Positions 53,295 to 62,732 of a stretch of DNA of 64,000 bases are shown in pieces. Origin of the DNA: Chryseosolibacter sp039917935 (lineage in GTDB: Bacteria > Bacteroidota > Bacteroidia > Cytophagales > Cyclobacteriaceae); assembly GCA_039917935.1 (NCBI GenBank), contig JBDSIM010000247.1, positions 5,157-69,156 on the forward strand. The letters run 5' to 3'. A model generated the notes under the pieces. That model made no database searches, was not told where the DNA came from, and worked only from the letters and a program-made list of their open reading frames with translations. The position numbers and the translations under genes were made by a program. The stretch's first letter is position 1. Each line of letters starts with the position of its first letter.

Positions 53295-54218
53295 ATGAGA
53301 AATTATCTGGGTATAGAAATTGGCGGCACGAAGCTTCAAATCATATTAGGCAGTGATGATGCCCGGATTTTGGAACGTTTTCGATTTGTGATTGATCCTG
53401 TTGAAGGGGCAAAAGGTATTCGTAAGCAAATTAAAGACGCGCTGAGTAACATCAAACTTCATTCGGTAGGGGGAATTGGCATTGGTTTTGGCGGACCTGT
53501 TGATCATAAAACAGGTACTGTTTTTACTTCACACCAGGTTGCTGGCTGGAAAAATTTTTCCATTCAGGATTGGTTGGAGGAATTAACAGGCATCCCGGTT
53601 TGGGTTGAAAACGATGCCAATGTTGCCGCCCTTGGCGAGGCCTTGTATGGAGCAGGAAAAAATTACAGTCAGGTCTTCTATGTTACTCTGGGGAGTGGTG
53701 TAGGCGCTGGCTTCGTAATGGATAAATTTATTTATCATGGCAACATACAGGGTGAAGCCGAATTCGGACACATTCGCTTGGATAAACAGGGTAAGACGAT
53801 TGAATCTTCCTGTTCTGGATGGGCGGTCGATGAAAAAATCCGTTCCTACGCCCGCGTCCACCCTGAAAGTTTATTAGCAGAATTAACCAGGGGAATCTCC
53901 AGCGGTGAAGCCCGGGTGCTCGCCCAGGCTATAAAAGATGATGACAAGGCGTCGATGGATATTCTTCTGCAGACCATTGATGATTTTTCCTTTGGGCTTT
54001 CTCATGCGGTACACCTGCTGAATCCCGGAACGATCATACTAGGCGGTGGCCTGTCCTTAATAGGAGAGCCTTTCCGCAAATTAATAGAACAAAAGCTTCC
54101 GGAATATATTATGGAAGTCTTCCGTCCCGGTCCGGCAATACAATTTTCAACCCTGAAGGAAGACGCAGTTCCAATCGGAGCATTAGCGCTGGCCATCAAA
54201 AAATTACCCGTAGCATGA
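53295..54218 (+). CDS. ROK-family sugar kinase
   Basis: I use the ATG at 53295 (307 residues). Typical ROK motifs are present: ATP loop GIEIGGTKLQ, GIGFGGPVDHKTG, the substrate/catalytic Asp in WVENDANVAALGEAL, VTLGSGVGAG and GEAEFGHIRL. The usual zinc cysteine cluster after GHIRL is reduced to a single Cys (ESSCSGWAVDEK). It overlaps the SIS isomerase gene by four bases, so the pair probably acts on one sugar: phosphorylation plus isomerisation. Link to the aromatic genes upstream is uncertain. Confidence 0.9.
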   Translation: MRNYLGIEIGGTKLQIILGSDDARILERFRFVIDPVEGAKGIRKQIKDALSNIKLHSVGGIGIGFGGPVDHKTGTVFTSHQVAGWKNFSIQDWLEELTGIPVWVENDANVAALGEALYGAGKNYSQVFYVTLGSGVGAGFVMDKFIYHGNIQGEAEFGHIRLDKQGKTIESSCSGWAVDEKIRSYARVHPESLLAELTRGISSGEARVLAQAIKDDDKASMDILLQTIDDFSFGLSHAVHLLNPGTIILGGGLSLIGEPFRKLIEQKLPEYIMEVFRPGPAIQFSTLKEDAVPIGALALAIKKLPVA

Positions 54219-54787
54219 ACAATTTTTTAACCGATTATATAGCAAAACAAAAACAAACACTGGATACCATACCCTTGGACAAGGTGGCTGAAATTATCCG
54301 GTTGTTTAAAAAGGCACTCGATAACAATAAGCAAATATTTGTTTTTGGAAATGGAGGAAGTGCAGCCAATGCATCGCATTTCATTACTGATCTGGGAAAA
54401 GGTTCCTCCGATAAAACGCATAGAAGATTCCGGTGTTTATCACTCAATGATAATACCGCATGGATGACCGCTCTGGGCAATGATTATTCCTATGATGAGG
54501 TGTTTGTCCGGCAGCTTATGAATTATGGTAATGCAGGTGATATCGTTTTCATGATGAGCGTTAGCGGTAACTCGCCAAACCTGATACGTGCTGCTTCCTG
54601 GGCTAAAGAAAATAATGTGCATGTGATTGCCCTGGTCGGATCAAAAAAAGGAAAGCTGGCGGAAATGGCAAATACCCCCTTGGTGGTAAATGATGGGCAT
54701 TATGGAAGGGTGGAGGATGCCCACATGGGAATTTGTCACATGATCGCTTATGCCTTCATGGATTTACCCGATCTTCAGAAAAATTAA
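54215..54787 (+). CDS. SIS-domain phosphosugar isomerase (GmhA-like)
   Basis: This phosphoheptose-isomerase-like protein of 190 residues has FVFGNGGSAANASHFITDLG, CLSLNDNTAWMTALGNDYSY, FMMSVSGNSPNLIRAA and the end with HYGRVEDAHMGICHMIAYAF. GmhA converts sedoheptulose 7-phosphate to a heptose phosphate. Here the partner is a ROK kinase rather than the usual GHMP kinase, so the true sugar is uncertain. Confidence 0.9.
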   Translation: MNNFLTDYIAKQKQTLDTIPLDKVAEIIRLFKKALDNNKQIFVFGNGGSAANASHFITDLGKGSSDKTHRRFRCLSLNDNTAWMTALGNDYSYDEVFVRQLMNYGNAGDIVFMMSVSGNSPNLIRAASWAKENNVHVIALVGSKKGKLAEMANTPLVVNDGHYGRVEDAHMGICHMIAYAFMDLPDLQKN

Positions 54788-54823
54788 TGATCGGATTATG
54801 GCCCGAAAAGAAAGATTGGCATC

Positions 54824-55930
54824 TCATTTTTTATTATCGTTATTTAGTTGCGAAACTACTATGTTTGAGACGCTATCATTCATTTCATTTTTGACCACTA
54901 GCGATTGCGTTGGAAAGGCAAAAACTATTTTTTGTTTTTCGAATTCTTCATATATCCGGAAGTTGATATTTTGCTGAATATCCATATAGATATTAAAATC
55001 TGCGTTTAACACAAAGTACACTACCTCAAACCGTAAACTCCAGTCTTTGTAGGCAGAAAAATGGGCACGGTCAAAAGTAATGATGTCCTGCTCCTCAACG
55101 ATTGACTTTAAGAGGGGGGGGATTTTCTTTAATGTTTCAAGGGTTGTTCGATATTCCACATCAATGGTAAAAACGATCCTGCGACTGGTCATTCGTTTAT
55201 AGTTGTGAATGCGAGATCCCGTAAGATTTGAATTCCCAATAATAATTTGTTCCCCGCCTAAACTTCTTAGCCGGGTGGTCTTTATCCCGACGTATTCTAT
55301 GGTACCCATCTTGTCGTCAAAAATAATAAAGTCTCCAGCCTCAAACGGCCTGTCAAAGATAATGACGAAGTAATTAAATAGATCTCCTAAGATATTCTGT
55401 GCCGCCAGGGCTATCGCAATACCTCCTATTCCGAGTCCCGTAATAATGGGTGTCACTTCATAGCCCCAATTGCTTAAAAGAACAACAAGCCCCACAATCC
55501 AAATAAATATGTTGATTATCATGATGAGGCCACCCAACTGTTTGATCTTTTCTTCACCATGCTCGCGCCTTCTTACCCCCGATTTCAAAAGAAGCATAAC
55601 AATAGAAGAAACCAGACGTAAGACAAAATAGGTTATTAAGATAGACGTTGTGATTTGTACCACACGTTCTGTACGGGTCGAAAGATCAAGAAGATGGATG
55701 CCCCAGTAAACGATAACCCACTGAATAATGGGAATGCCAAAACGCGAGAAACTATGAACAATGTAGTCATCCCAGGTGCCAGGCGTCTTTAGAACCCATA
55801 ATTGTAGTCGTTTTATGATAAATCTTTTGAAGGCCAGAACCAGAAGGATACCAAAGACAATGATTGATAGGGCAATCAAATATTCCCGTACTGTATTGTT
55901 GTAATAAACCTGATCAAGAATATCCTTCAT
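54824..55930 (-). CDS. Small-conductance mechanosensitive channel (MscS family)
   Basis: This 368-residue protein has four or so transmembrane helices (IALSIIVFGILLVLAFKRFI, IIQWVIVYWGIHLL, ILITYFVLRLVSSIVMLLL, IINIFIWIVGLVVLLSNWGY), followed by the pore/TM3 region with GLGIGGIAIALAAQNILGDL and the beta domain start FEAGDFIIFDDKMGTIEYVG. The C-terminal cytoplasmic domain ends near FAFPTQSLV. It opens under membrane tension to release solutes. Confidence 0.94.
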   Translation of the reverse strand: MKDILDQVYYNNTVREYLIALSIIVFGILLVLAFKRFIIKRLQLWVLKTPGTWDDYIVHSFSRFGIPIIQWVIVYWGIHLLDLSTRTERVVQITTSILITYFVLRLVSSIVMLLLKSGVRRREHGEEKIKQLGGLIMIINIFIWIVGLVVLLSNWGYEVTPIITGLGIGGIAIALAAQNILGDLFNYFVIIFDRPFEAGDFIIFDDKMGTIEYVGIKTTRLRSLGGEQIIIGNSNLTGSRIHNYKRMTSRRIVFTIDVEYRTTLETLKKIPPLLKSIVEEQDIITFDRAHFSAYKDWSLRFEVVYFVLNADFNIYMDIQQNINFRIYEEFEKQKIVFAFPTQSLVVKNEMNDSVSNIVVSQLNNDNKK

Positions 55931-56061
55931 GTTGTAAATATTGACTTTATTAAGAATAACAACCCCGTGGCAAAGGTTGGAATTTTATTTGCTTAAACTC
56001 ATAGAAATTTACCAAATGCTGGATATTAAAGTTAGTTTAATACCAGATAACCCCATAAATC

Positions 56062-56896
56062 ATGAAAAACCTTCCCTGGAAAAAAATTGCCCTTGGCACG
56101 GGGTTAATGGGGATTGCTTTAGCTGGCATTTTTTACTTTGCCAGTTCTCCTGGGAAGAAACCCATTATCGTTTTAATAAATCCGGCCTTTGGGGAATATA
56201 TTTCATCTTATACCGCTGGAGTTCTTCCCTCTGCTTCTCCGTTAAGATATAGTGTTCTCGCGTGATGTGGTTGATTCTGCCGACGTGGGGCAAACAAATT
56301 CAATTAAGTTATTTGACTTCTCACCTTCCATACAAGGTAAAATAATTTGGATCGACAAGCGTACCGTCGAATTCAAACCTGAAAACAGATTGACATCCGG
56401 AAAGCGATATGAAGCGAGATTTATGCTTTCAAGATTGTTCAATAACCTTCCCAAAGAACTGGCCACCTTTGAGTATTCCTTTCAGATTACGCCACAGAAT
56501 TTTGAGGTATATATCCAAAACATAAAATCTTACTTAAAAGCGCACTTAAAAAAACAAAAGATAGAAGGGGTCTTAAATACAGCAGACTATGCTGAGCTCC
56601 GTTTGGTAGAAAAGACAGTAGACGCAGTTCAGGAAGGCAAAACACTCAGGGTCACATGGACCCATACAGGGGATGGTTTGCACCATGGGTTTACGGTGGA
56701 AGATGTGATGAAAAATGATGCGGCAGGAAAAATAAACATCACGGTAAATGGCCAGGCATTCGGAATAGATCGGATAGAAAATGAAGTAGTTGATATACCT
56801 TCAATCGATGACTTCAAACTCATAAACACCAGGGTAGTTGAAACCCCAAACCAACATCTTGTTCTACAATTTTCTGACCCATTAAAGGAAAATTAA
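56062..56896 (+). pseudogene. 5' remnant of an alpha-2-macroglobulin-type gene
   Basis: The frame begins with a membrane anchor (IALGTGLMGIALAGIFYFA) followed by NPAFGEYISSYTAGVLPSAS, typical of Bacteroidota alpha-2-macroglobulin lipoproteins or anchored forms. Near 56248 one extra T shifts the register; removing it gives PLRIVFSRDVVDSADVGQT, the expected continuation. The second register runs to TAA 56894-56896 after LVLQFSDPLKE. Only about 280 of the 1800 or so expected residues remain. The gene is broken twice (frameshift and large 3' loss) and cannot function as a protease trap. Confidence 0.85.
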
Positions 56897-57721
56897 AACC
56901 CTACCGGCTTTTGTTACGGTTGGGCTATCGGCCTCACACCGGATTACGCAGTAGGTGTTTGGATAGGGAATGCAGATAGGGAAGGCAGGCCTGGGCTGAC
57001 AGGAACAAGCTCAGCGGCGCCTGTATTGTTTGATATTTTTTCATTACTGAAGGGAGGAAGTTGGTTTGAAAAACCGAAATCCGAAATGCATCAAGTATTA
57101 ACGTGCCGCGAAAGCGGCCACCGGTCATCTGATCTTTGTGGAAAGGTTGATACTGTGTTAATAACGAAAAGGGGGTTGCAGTCAACGATTTGTTCTAATC
57201 ATAAAACCATTCACCTTTCAACGGATCTGAAATATCAGCTTCACAGCGCTTGTTCTGATCTTAACTCCATGGCGCATGTCAACTGGTTTGTGCTTCCACC
57301 TGTACAGGAATATTATTATAAGGCGAAAAATATTTCCTATAAAACCCTTCCTCCTTTTCACAGGGATTGTGAAAACCCTTCCTCCCTGCAGGCAATGGAT
57401 CTAGTCTATCCAAAACGGAACGCACGTTTATTTATCCCCCGGGGTTTTGATGGAAAGCCAGGAAGTTCAATATTTGAACTGGCCCACAGAAATGAAAATG
57501 TTGCCGAATTCTGGCATTTAGATGGTGTTTATATTGGAAGTACCAAACGGGTTCATAAACTGCTCATCAATCCACCTGAGGGCGCCCATGTCCTGACCCT
57601 TATAGATGCGTCTGGCCAATCTCTGAAAGAGCATTTTACCGTCATTTCAACCATGGAAAGGTCAAAATGCTTTAAAATACAGGATTCTTTCTTATATTCG
57701 GGTTATATTTTTCAAACCTGA
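56897..57721 (+). pseudogene. 3' remnant of a pbpC-type peptidoglycan glycosyltransferase gene
   Basis: The sequence reads on from near the KTG box of a penicillin-binding protein 1C: WAIGLTPDYAVGVWIGNADR, EGRPGLTGTSSAAPVLFDIF, then cysteine-containing VLTCRESGHRSSDLCG and the C-terminal PbpC domain (WFVLPPVQEYYYK, LFIPRGFDGKPGSSIFELAH, FWHLDGVYIG). The glycosyltransferase domain and the serine active site are missing. In many bacteria alpha-2-macroglobulin and pbpC are neighbours; here the 5' end of one is joined to the 3' end of the other. Confidence 0.88.
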
Positions 57722-57732
57722 CCCGTAGTGCC

Positions 57733-60057
57733 ATGAAGAAATTCATACTTTTTGCACGCGTTTATTCGTTGCTAATGTCAATTTCGATGGTGCTTTCAGC
57801 CCAGGATATTGACCCTTATCCTAATTACGTTGTAATAGGAGCCTTTGTCAGTGAAGACAATGCTGACTTCTGGACCAAGGAGGCGAATACCAATAGTTAC
57901 ACCGCCCATTTTGAAATTAATCCGAACAGGAATTTATTCTATGTCTATGTCATGACTACTGCTGACAGGGGATTAGCCTTTCGCGAAGCATTGAAATTGC
58001 GTAAGGAAACTAAGTATTTTGACACCTGGGTATATTCCGGAGTTTTGGGAAAAGACGGGTTGGCTAATCCACTTCAACAAAACCAGGATTTCAATCCTGC
58101 AACACAAGAACAGATAGCGTCAATCCCCCCCGAACAAACATCTCCGCCAGAAAAGAGCGATGGCAATATAATCGGTAAGGAGATTGCTTTAGATGCCCCG
58201 CCATTAGGGGCTATCCAGGACCCTTCACCTGGCAATGAAGGACAGCGGAACAAAAAATCTAACAGAAAAAAGAATAAGAATGCCAGGGCCGAGAGTGAAT
58301 TGGTGAATACAATAGCGCCTCAAAATTCTTCGATTTTGGCTGATGGAGTGACCGAAACAGCTAACCAGGAAAGTGCTTCCGGAAAAGAAAAAAATTCAGA
58401 ATTAGAAAATGCTCAAGGTCTTGCGTCTGGCAACCCAGGCGATCAAACCGGTGACAGGAAAAATGGAGAAGTTAAAATAGCTGGCGAACAAAATATTAAA
58501 ACAACAGCCGGAGACCAATTTACATCGACAAATAAAAGCCCTGTGACAAAAGCAGGACAGACCGTTGGGCAGAACGGAGAGGTAGCAGGAGTGAGCGGAC
58601 AGAATCTGGCTTCAACGACCGGAGACAAATCCACGGCTACAAATAAAAATCCAGGAACAAAAACAGGCGAGGTTGTTGGACAAAATGGTAAGTTAACAGG
58701 GGTGAGCGGACTAAACGCGGCTGCAACCACAGGACACAAATCTACGTCCACGAATAAAAACGCTACGACAAAAACAGGACAGGTTGCCGGGCAGAACGAA
58801 GATGTGACGGCAGTGAATGGACAGAATCTAACTTCAACCGCCGGAGACAAATCCACTACGACTAAAAATCCAGGAACAAAAACAGGACAGGTTGTTGGAC
58901 AAAATGGTAAGTTAACAGGGGTGAGCGGACAAAACGCAGCTACCACAAGCGGAGACAAATCTACCACCACGAATAAAAACGCTACGACAAAAACAGGACA
59001 GGTTGCCGGGCAGAACGCAGAGGTGACAACAGTGAGCGGACAGAAACAGACTTCAACAACGGGAAACAAATCCACTGCTACGACTAAAATTCCAGGAACA
59101 AAAACAGGACAGGTTGTCGGGCAAAATGGACCAGTAGCAGGGGTGAGTGGTCAAAATCCGGCGACAACCTCTGAAGACAAGTCTATTGCTACAAATAAAA
59201 GTACTGGAACGAAGACGGGACTGGTTGCGGCCCCGAACGAAGGGGTGACAGGAGTGAGTGGTCCCAACCCCGCTCTAAAAACCAATGAACAAACGGCGAT
59301 CCTTATTGATACTGCCCATGCCCGGGTAAATGAAGAGCCTTTGACATCAGAAGATGTTGTGGGGAAAAATTTTTATTTTAAATTATTTCGTGCATCCAAC
59401 AATGCTGTCGTTGAAGGAGATGTGGATGCTATTGACTTTGAAAAATCCCGACTTATGGCTACTTATAAGGGGAATAATCCGGTGAAGGTTTTAATGCCTG
59501 CGGGAAAATCAAAACAGGTTTCTTTTGTTTGCGAAGTTTTTGGATACCGGAAATTGCAGAAAGAGTTTGATCCTGCAGGTCCATCAGAAGAATTTTACCT
59601 TGATGAGGATGGAAACCTCGTATTGCCATTTGAGTTGATCCGTCTACAAAAGGGAGACATTGCTATTATGTACAATGTTTTTTTCTTTAAAGATGCTGGC
59701 GTGATGCGGCCGGAGTCCCGTTATGAAGTAAACAATCTGCTTGAATTGCTCAACGAAAATCCCTCTTATAAAATTGTTATTCACGGTCATACCAACGGCA
59801 ATGCTGCAGGTAAAATTATCAGCATGGGGAGTACAGAAAATTATTACTCTTTAACAGGAACAAAAGAGGGCTTTGGTACAGCAAAAAATCTCTCGGAAGA
59901 ACGAGCATTGGTAATGAAGAAATATCTCATCAGTAAGGGGGTGGATGCGGAACGAATGGACATTCAGGCATGGGGCGGGAAAAAGCCTATTCACGATAAG
60001 CATGCTGTCCGCGCCAATGAAAATGTGAGGGTGGAAATTGAAATTCTATCTGATTGA
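57733..60057 (+). CDS. OmpA-type protein with SPOR-like start and long repeat region
   Basis: This 774-residue envelope protein has a signal peptide (YSLLMSISMVLSAQ), an SPOR-like fold (about 25-105; NYVVIGAFVSEDNADFW, FYVYVMTTADRGLAFREAL), a disordered charged region (about 110-260), about seven tandem 37-residue repeats (about 272-517), a beta-sandwich (about 540-640; FYFKLFRASNNAVVEGD) and an OmpA-like peptidoglycan-binding domain (about 640-774; NVFFFKDAGVMRPESRYEVN, IVIHGHTNGN, VDAERMDIQAWGGKKP). It probably anchors the envelope to the cell wall. The paralogue at 60093 lacks the repeats. Confidence 0.88.
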   Translation: MKKFILFARVYSLLMSISMVLSAQDIDPYPNYVVIGAFVSEDNADFWTKEANTNSYTAHFEINPNRNLFYVYVMTTADRGLAFREALKLRKETKYFDTWVYSGVLGKDGLANPLQQNQDFNPATQEQIASIPPEQTSPPEKSDGNIIGKEIALDAPPLGAIQDPSPGNEGQRNKKSNRKKNKNARAESELVNTIAPQNSSILADGVTETANQESASGKEKNSELENAQGLASGNPGDQTGDRKNGEVKIAGEQNIKTTAGDQFTSTNKSPVTKAGQTVGQNGEVAGVSGQNLASTTGDKSTATNKNPGTKTGEVVGQNGKLTGVSGLNAAATTGHKSTSTNKNATTKTGQVAGQNEDVTAVNGQNLTSTAGDKSTTTKNPGTKTGQVVGQNGKLTGVSGQNAATTSGDKSTTTNKNATTKTGQVAGQNAEVTTVSGQKQTSTTGNKSTATTKIPGTKTGQVVGQNGPVAGVSGQNPATTSEDKSIATNKSTGTKTGLVAAPNEGVTGVSGPNPALKTNEQTAILIDTAHARVNEEPLTSEDVVGKNFYFKLFRASNNAVVEGDVDAIDFEKSRLMATYKGNNPVKVLMPAGKSKQVSFVCEVFGYRKLQKEFDPAGPSEEFYLDEDGNLVLPFELIRLQKGDIAIMYNVFFFKDAGVMRPESRYEVNNLLELLNENPSYKIVIHGHTNGNAAGKIISMGSTENYYSLTGTKEGFGTAKNLSEERALVMKKYLISKGVDAERMDIQAWGGKKPIHDKHAVRANENVRVEIEILSD
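58546..59283 (+). repeat. About seven tandem 111-bp coding repeats
   Basis: Each unit encodes about 37 residues beginning TKTGQVVGQN and ending near KSTTTNKN. Units 2 and 4 are nearly identical, as are parts of units 3 and 5, suggesting expansion in two-unit blocks. A partial copy lies before the first. Such arrays change copy number by slippage or recombination. Confidence 0.85.
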
Positions 60058-60092
60058 GGTTAAGTATCTTTCTACTTCTTTATTGTAATGCC

Positions 60093-61265
60093 ATGAAGCC
60101 AAACGGTCGATTTATTATTACTCTACTGATTTTTGTATCATTTTCTGCTATTGCGCAGGATGTCTTCTCACCCTTTTATGTAGTCATAGGAGGTTTTGAA
60201 AATGAAGAAAATGCTCAAAAATTTACCACCTACGCTCACGGCGAAAATTTACCAGCTGTCTATGCCTTTAATGAAGAAAGACAAATTTTTTATGTGTATG
60301 TCCGTGCAACACAAACGAAAGAGGTCGCCATTGAAATATTAGATGCTGTTCGCGCTAATTCGGTTTTCAAAGATGCGTGGGTATTTTATGGATTGTTATC
60401 TGGAAATAATTCACTGGCGAAAAAAGAGCCTCCTGTAAAAAAATTGGTGGTTCCGGAGCCAATTGAAGAAAAGGTGCTTCCGCCCATAGAATCAAAAGAA
60501 ACACCGTCAGTTTCCGTAGCTGAAGAATCAGAACCTGCATTGGCACCGCCCAAACCTATTGGGAAACCGTTTTTGTTCAAATTGATGAATTCAGAAAATG
60601 GAAGTTCAGTAAATGGCCTGGTTCGTTTGCAGGAAACGGAAAAGGCACGTCAATTTCGCGGTTATAATGGTAATGAAAAGGTGTACGTGGCACCGCCGGC
60701 GAATCGGTCAGGAAGGTGGTATGTCGTGTGCCAGATAGTGGGCTTTAAACAATATAAAAAACCTATTCCCTATAACGGGGCCGAAAAAATAAAAGGAGCA
60801 AGCGTTGGTTCAGATGAGGAAATCGTTATTCCTCTTGAACTTCTCAGAGTGAGTAAGGGGGATTATATTGAGATGGATGGGGTGAAATTTTTTCACAACA
60901 CAGCGCTGCTTACGCCGGGGTCTGAGCGGGAGTTAGATGAATTACTCGCAATGATGGAGGAAAAACCCGACTACCATATCAGGTTACATGGACACACAAA
61001 CGGAAATGAAGCACGGGATATTGTTAGTATAGGCGAAAGCAAGGATTTTTTCAATCCGAGTATTGCAAATGCCAAAACATTTGGATCTGCCAAAGATCTC
61101 TCTCTGTTAAGAGCAGAACTTGTTAAAAATTATTTAATAAATAAAGGGGTGGATTCAGGGCGCATCAGTGTTAAAGGTGAAGGCGGCAAACAAATGATCT
61201 TTGAAAGCAGCGGAACACTCTCCGGTATGAACGACCGGGTGGAAGTTGAAATTACCAAACACTAA
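60093..61265 (+). CDS. OmpA-type protein, short paralogue
   Basis: I use the ATG at 60093 (390 residues) because it is followed by a clean signal peptide (FIITLLIFVSFSAIAQ); an upstream TTG would overlap the previous gene. It has the same order as its neighbour: SPOR-like start (FYVVIGGFENEENAQKF), Pro/Glu-rich linker (about 115-170), beta-sandwich (FLFKLMNSENGSSVNGLV), OmpA domain (VKFFHNTALLTPGSERELDE, IRLHGHTNGNEA, VDSGRISVKGEGGKQM). The pair arose by tandem duplication and is probably co-transcribed. Confidence 0.88.
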   Translation: MKPNGRFIITLLIFVSFSAIAQDVFSPFYVVIGGFENEENAQKFTTYAHGENLPAVYAFNEERQIFYVYVRATQTKEVAIEILDAVRANSVFKDAWVFYGLLSGNNSLAKKEPPVKKLVVPEPIEEKVLPPIESKETPSVSVAEESEPALAPPKPIGKPFLFKLMNSENGSSVNGLVRLQETEKARQFRGYNGNEKVYVAPPANRSGRWYVVCQIVGFKQYKKPIPYNGAEKIKGASVGSDEEIVIPLELLRVSKGDYIEMDGVKFFHNTALLTPGSERELDELLAMMEEKPDYHIRLHGHTNGNEARDIVSIGESKDFFNPSIANAKTFGSAKDLSLLRAELVKNYLINKGVDSGRISVKGEGGKQMIFESSGTLSGMNDRVEVEITKH

Positions 61266-61295
61266 TCAGGAGACTTTTTTATAAGCTTTCAAATA

Positions 61296-62669
61296 TTACG
61301 AAGCACCGGTCATCGCCTTCAGCACATCATGTTGTGTAATGATGTGAACTTTTTCCTGGGCATCACGCACCAACAATGCTTTGTTATCTTTATTGAGGAG
61401 GGACGACAACACATCCAGCGTGCTATCAGGCGCGACAAATAGCATAGGTTTATCCATGACTTCACCAACCTGTTTTTTCTGGAGTTGCGGATCCTGAATA
61501 ATTTTTTCCAGGAGCCCGGATGCACTAATGCTACCAATAAAATGCCCGTTTTCTGTGACAGGAACCTGATCAATCCCTTCACGGTTAAAAACCAGGATGG
61601 CTTCACTTACTTTCGCGGACTTGTTAACTGTGATCAGGCTGTCTTTGCCGTTGCGTTGGTTCAGGATATCACGTGCTGAACCGAAGGACCTTGCTTCTAC
61701 AAATCCATGGTCCTTCATCCATTGGTCGTTATAAACTTTAGCAAGGTATCGCGTTCCATGATCCGGTAAAAGGATCACCATGACGTCATCTTTTTTCATA
61801 TGATCCCGTGCATATTCAATGGCCCCGTGGACTGCAGACCCGCTTGACCAGCCTACGAATAATCCTTCTTCCCTGGAAATCTTCCTCGCCATGATAGCGC
61901 CGTCCTTGTCCGTTACTTTTATAAAGGTATCAATCACATCAAAATCGACATTCTTTGGAAGTATATCTTCCCCAAAGCCTTCCGTCATATAAGGATATAT
62001 TTCATTCTCATCGAAGATTCCTGTTTCCTTATATTTTTTAAACACTGAGCCATAGGTATCAATTCCAAGGCTGAATAAAGACGGTTTTTTCTCTTTTAAA
62101 TACTTCGCTGTTCCACACATGGATCCTCCGGTGCCAACCGTGGCCACATAGTGTGAGACTTTACCTTCGGTCTGAGTCCAAACTTCAGGCCCCGTGGTTT
62201 CGTAGTGCGCCTGGGTATTGGAGGGGTTGTCATATTGATTCGGATAAATCGAGTTAGGAATTTCCTTGTTTAGCTTACGGGCAATTGAGTAGTAAGAGCG
62301 TGGATCGTCAGGAGTGACATTGGTAGGGCAAACAATCACCTCGGCTCCCACTGCCTTAAGAATGTTGATCTTTTCCTGAGATTGTTTATCAGCCATCGTA
62401 AAAATACACTTATAACCTTTTGCAATGGCAGTTAATGCCAGGCCCATGCCCGTATTGCCAGAAGTGCCTTCGATGATAGTGCCACCGGGTTGTAGCTGGC
62501 CAGACTTTTCCGCATCCTCAATCATTTTGAGAGCCATTCTGTCTTTTGTACTGTTACCCGGATTAAAATATTCGACTTTGGCTAAGAATGTGCCGGGAAT
62601 ACCTTTGAAAAGCTTATTAAACCTTACCATAGGGGTATTGCCGATGGTTTCAACAATGGAATTAAAAAT
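61296..62669 (-). CDS. Cystathionine beta-synthase
   Basis: Starting at ATG 62669 (457 residues), the PLP-dependent enzyme has the cofactor Lys in NPGNSTKDRMALKM, phosphate-binding GTSGNTGMGLAL and VGTGGSMCGTAKYL. It has no haem domain and carries a C-terminal pair of CBS domains (about 335-455; NREGIDQVPVTENGHFIGSI, VAPDSTLDVLSSLLNKDNKA). It joins serine (or acetylserine) with homocysteine in sulfur metabolism. The upstream ATG, 27 bases earlier, is less likely. Confidence 0.93.
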   Translation of the reverse strand: MFNSIVETIGNTPMVRFNKLFKGIPGTFLAKVEYFNPGNSTKDRMALKMIEDAEKSGQLQPGGTIIEGTSGNTGMGLALTAIAKGYKCIFTMADKQSQEKINILKAVGAEVIVCPTNVTPDDPRSYYSIARKLNKEIPNSIYPNQYDNPSNTQAHYETTGPEVWTQTEGKVSHYVATVGTGGSMCGTAKYLKEKKPSLFSLGIDTYGSVFKKYKETGIFDENEIYPYMTEGFGEDILPKNVDFDVIDTFIKVTDKDGAIMARKISREEGLFVGWSSGSAVHGAIEYARDHMKKDDVMVILLPDHGTRYLAKVYNDQWMKDHGFVEARSFGSARDILNQRNGKDSLITVNKSAKVSEAILVFNREGIDQVPVTENGHFIGSISASGLLEKIIQDPQLQKKQVGEVMDKPMLFVAPDSTLDVLSSLLNKDNKALLVRDAQEKVHIITQHDVLKAMTGAS

Positions 62670-62732
62670 CATGCGAAGGCAATTATTGGAAGGCAAAAAT
62701 ACAAAAAAGGTGGTAATGACTCTATAAAAGGA

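Noticed and set aside
58443..59283. Long open frame on the minus strand across the repeat array
   Set aside because: It is the mirror of the coding repeats on the plus strand (Thr/Gly/Lys codons give Val/Phe/Cys-rich text) and has no independent gene features.
58546..59283. CRISPR array
   Set aside because: The units are 111 bp, contiguous, in frame and without unique spacers; they are protein-coding repeats.
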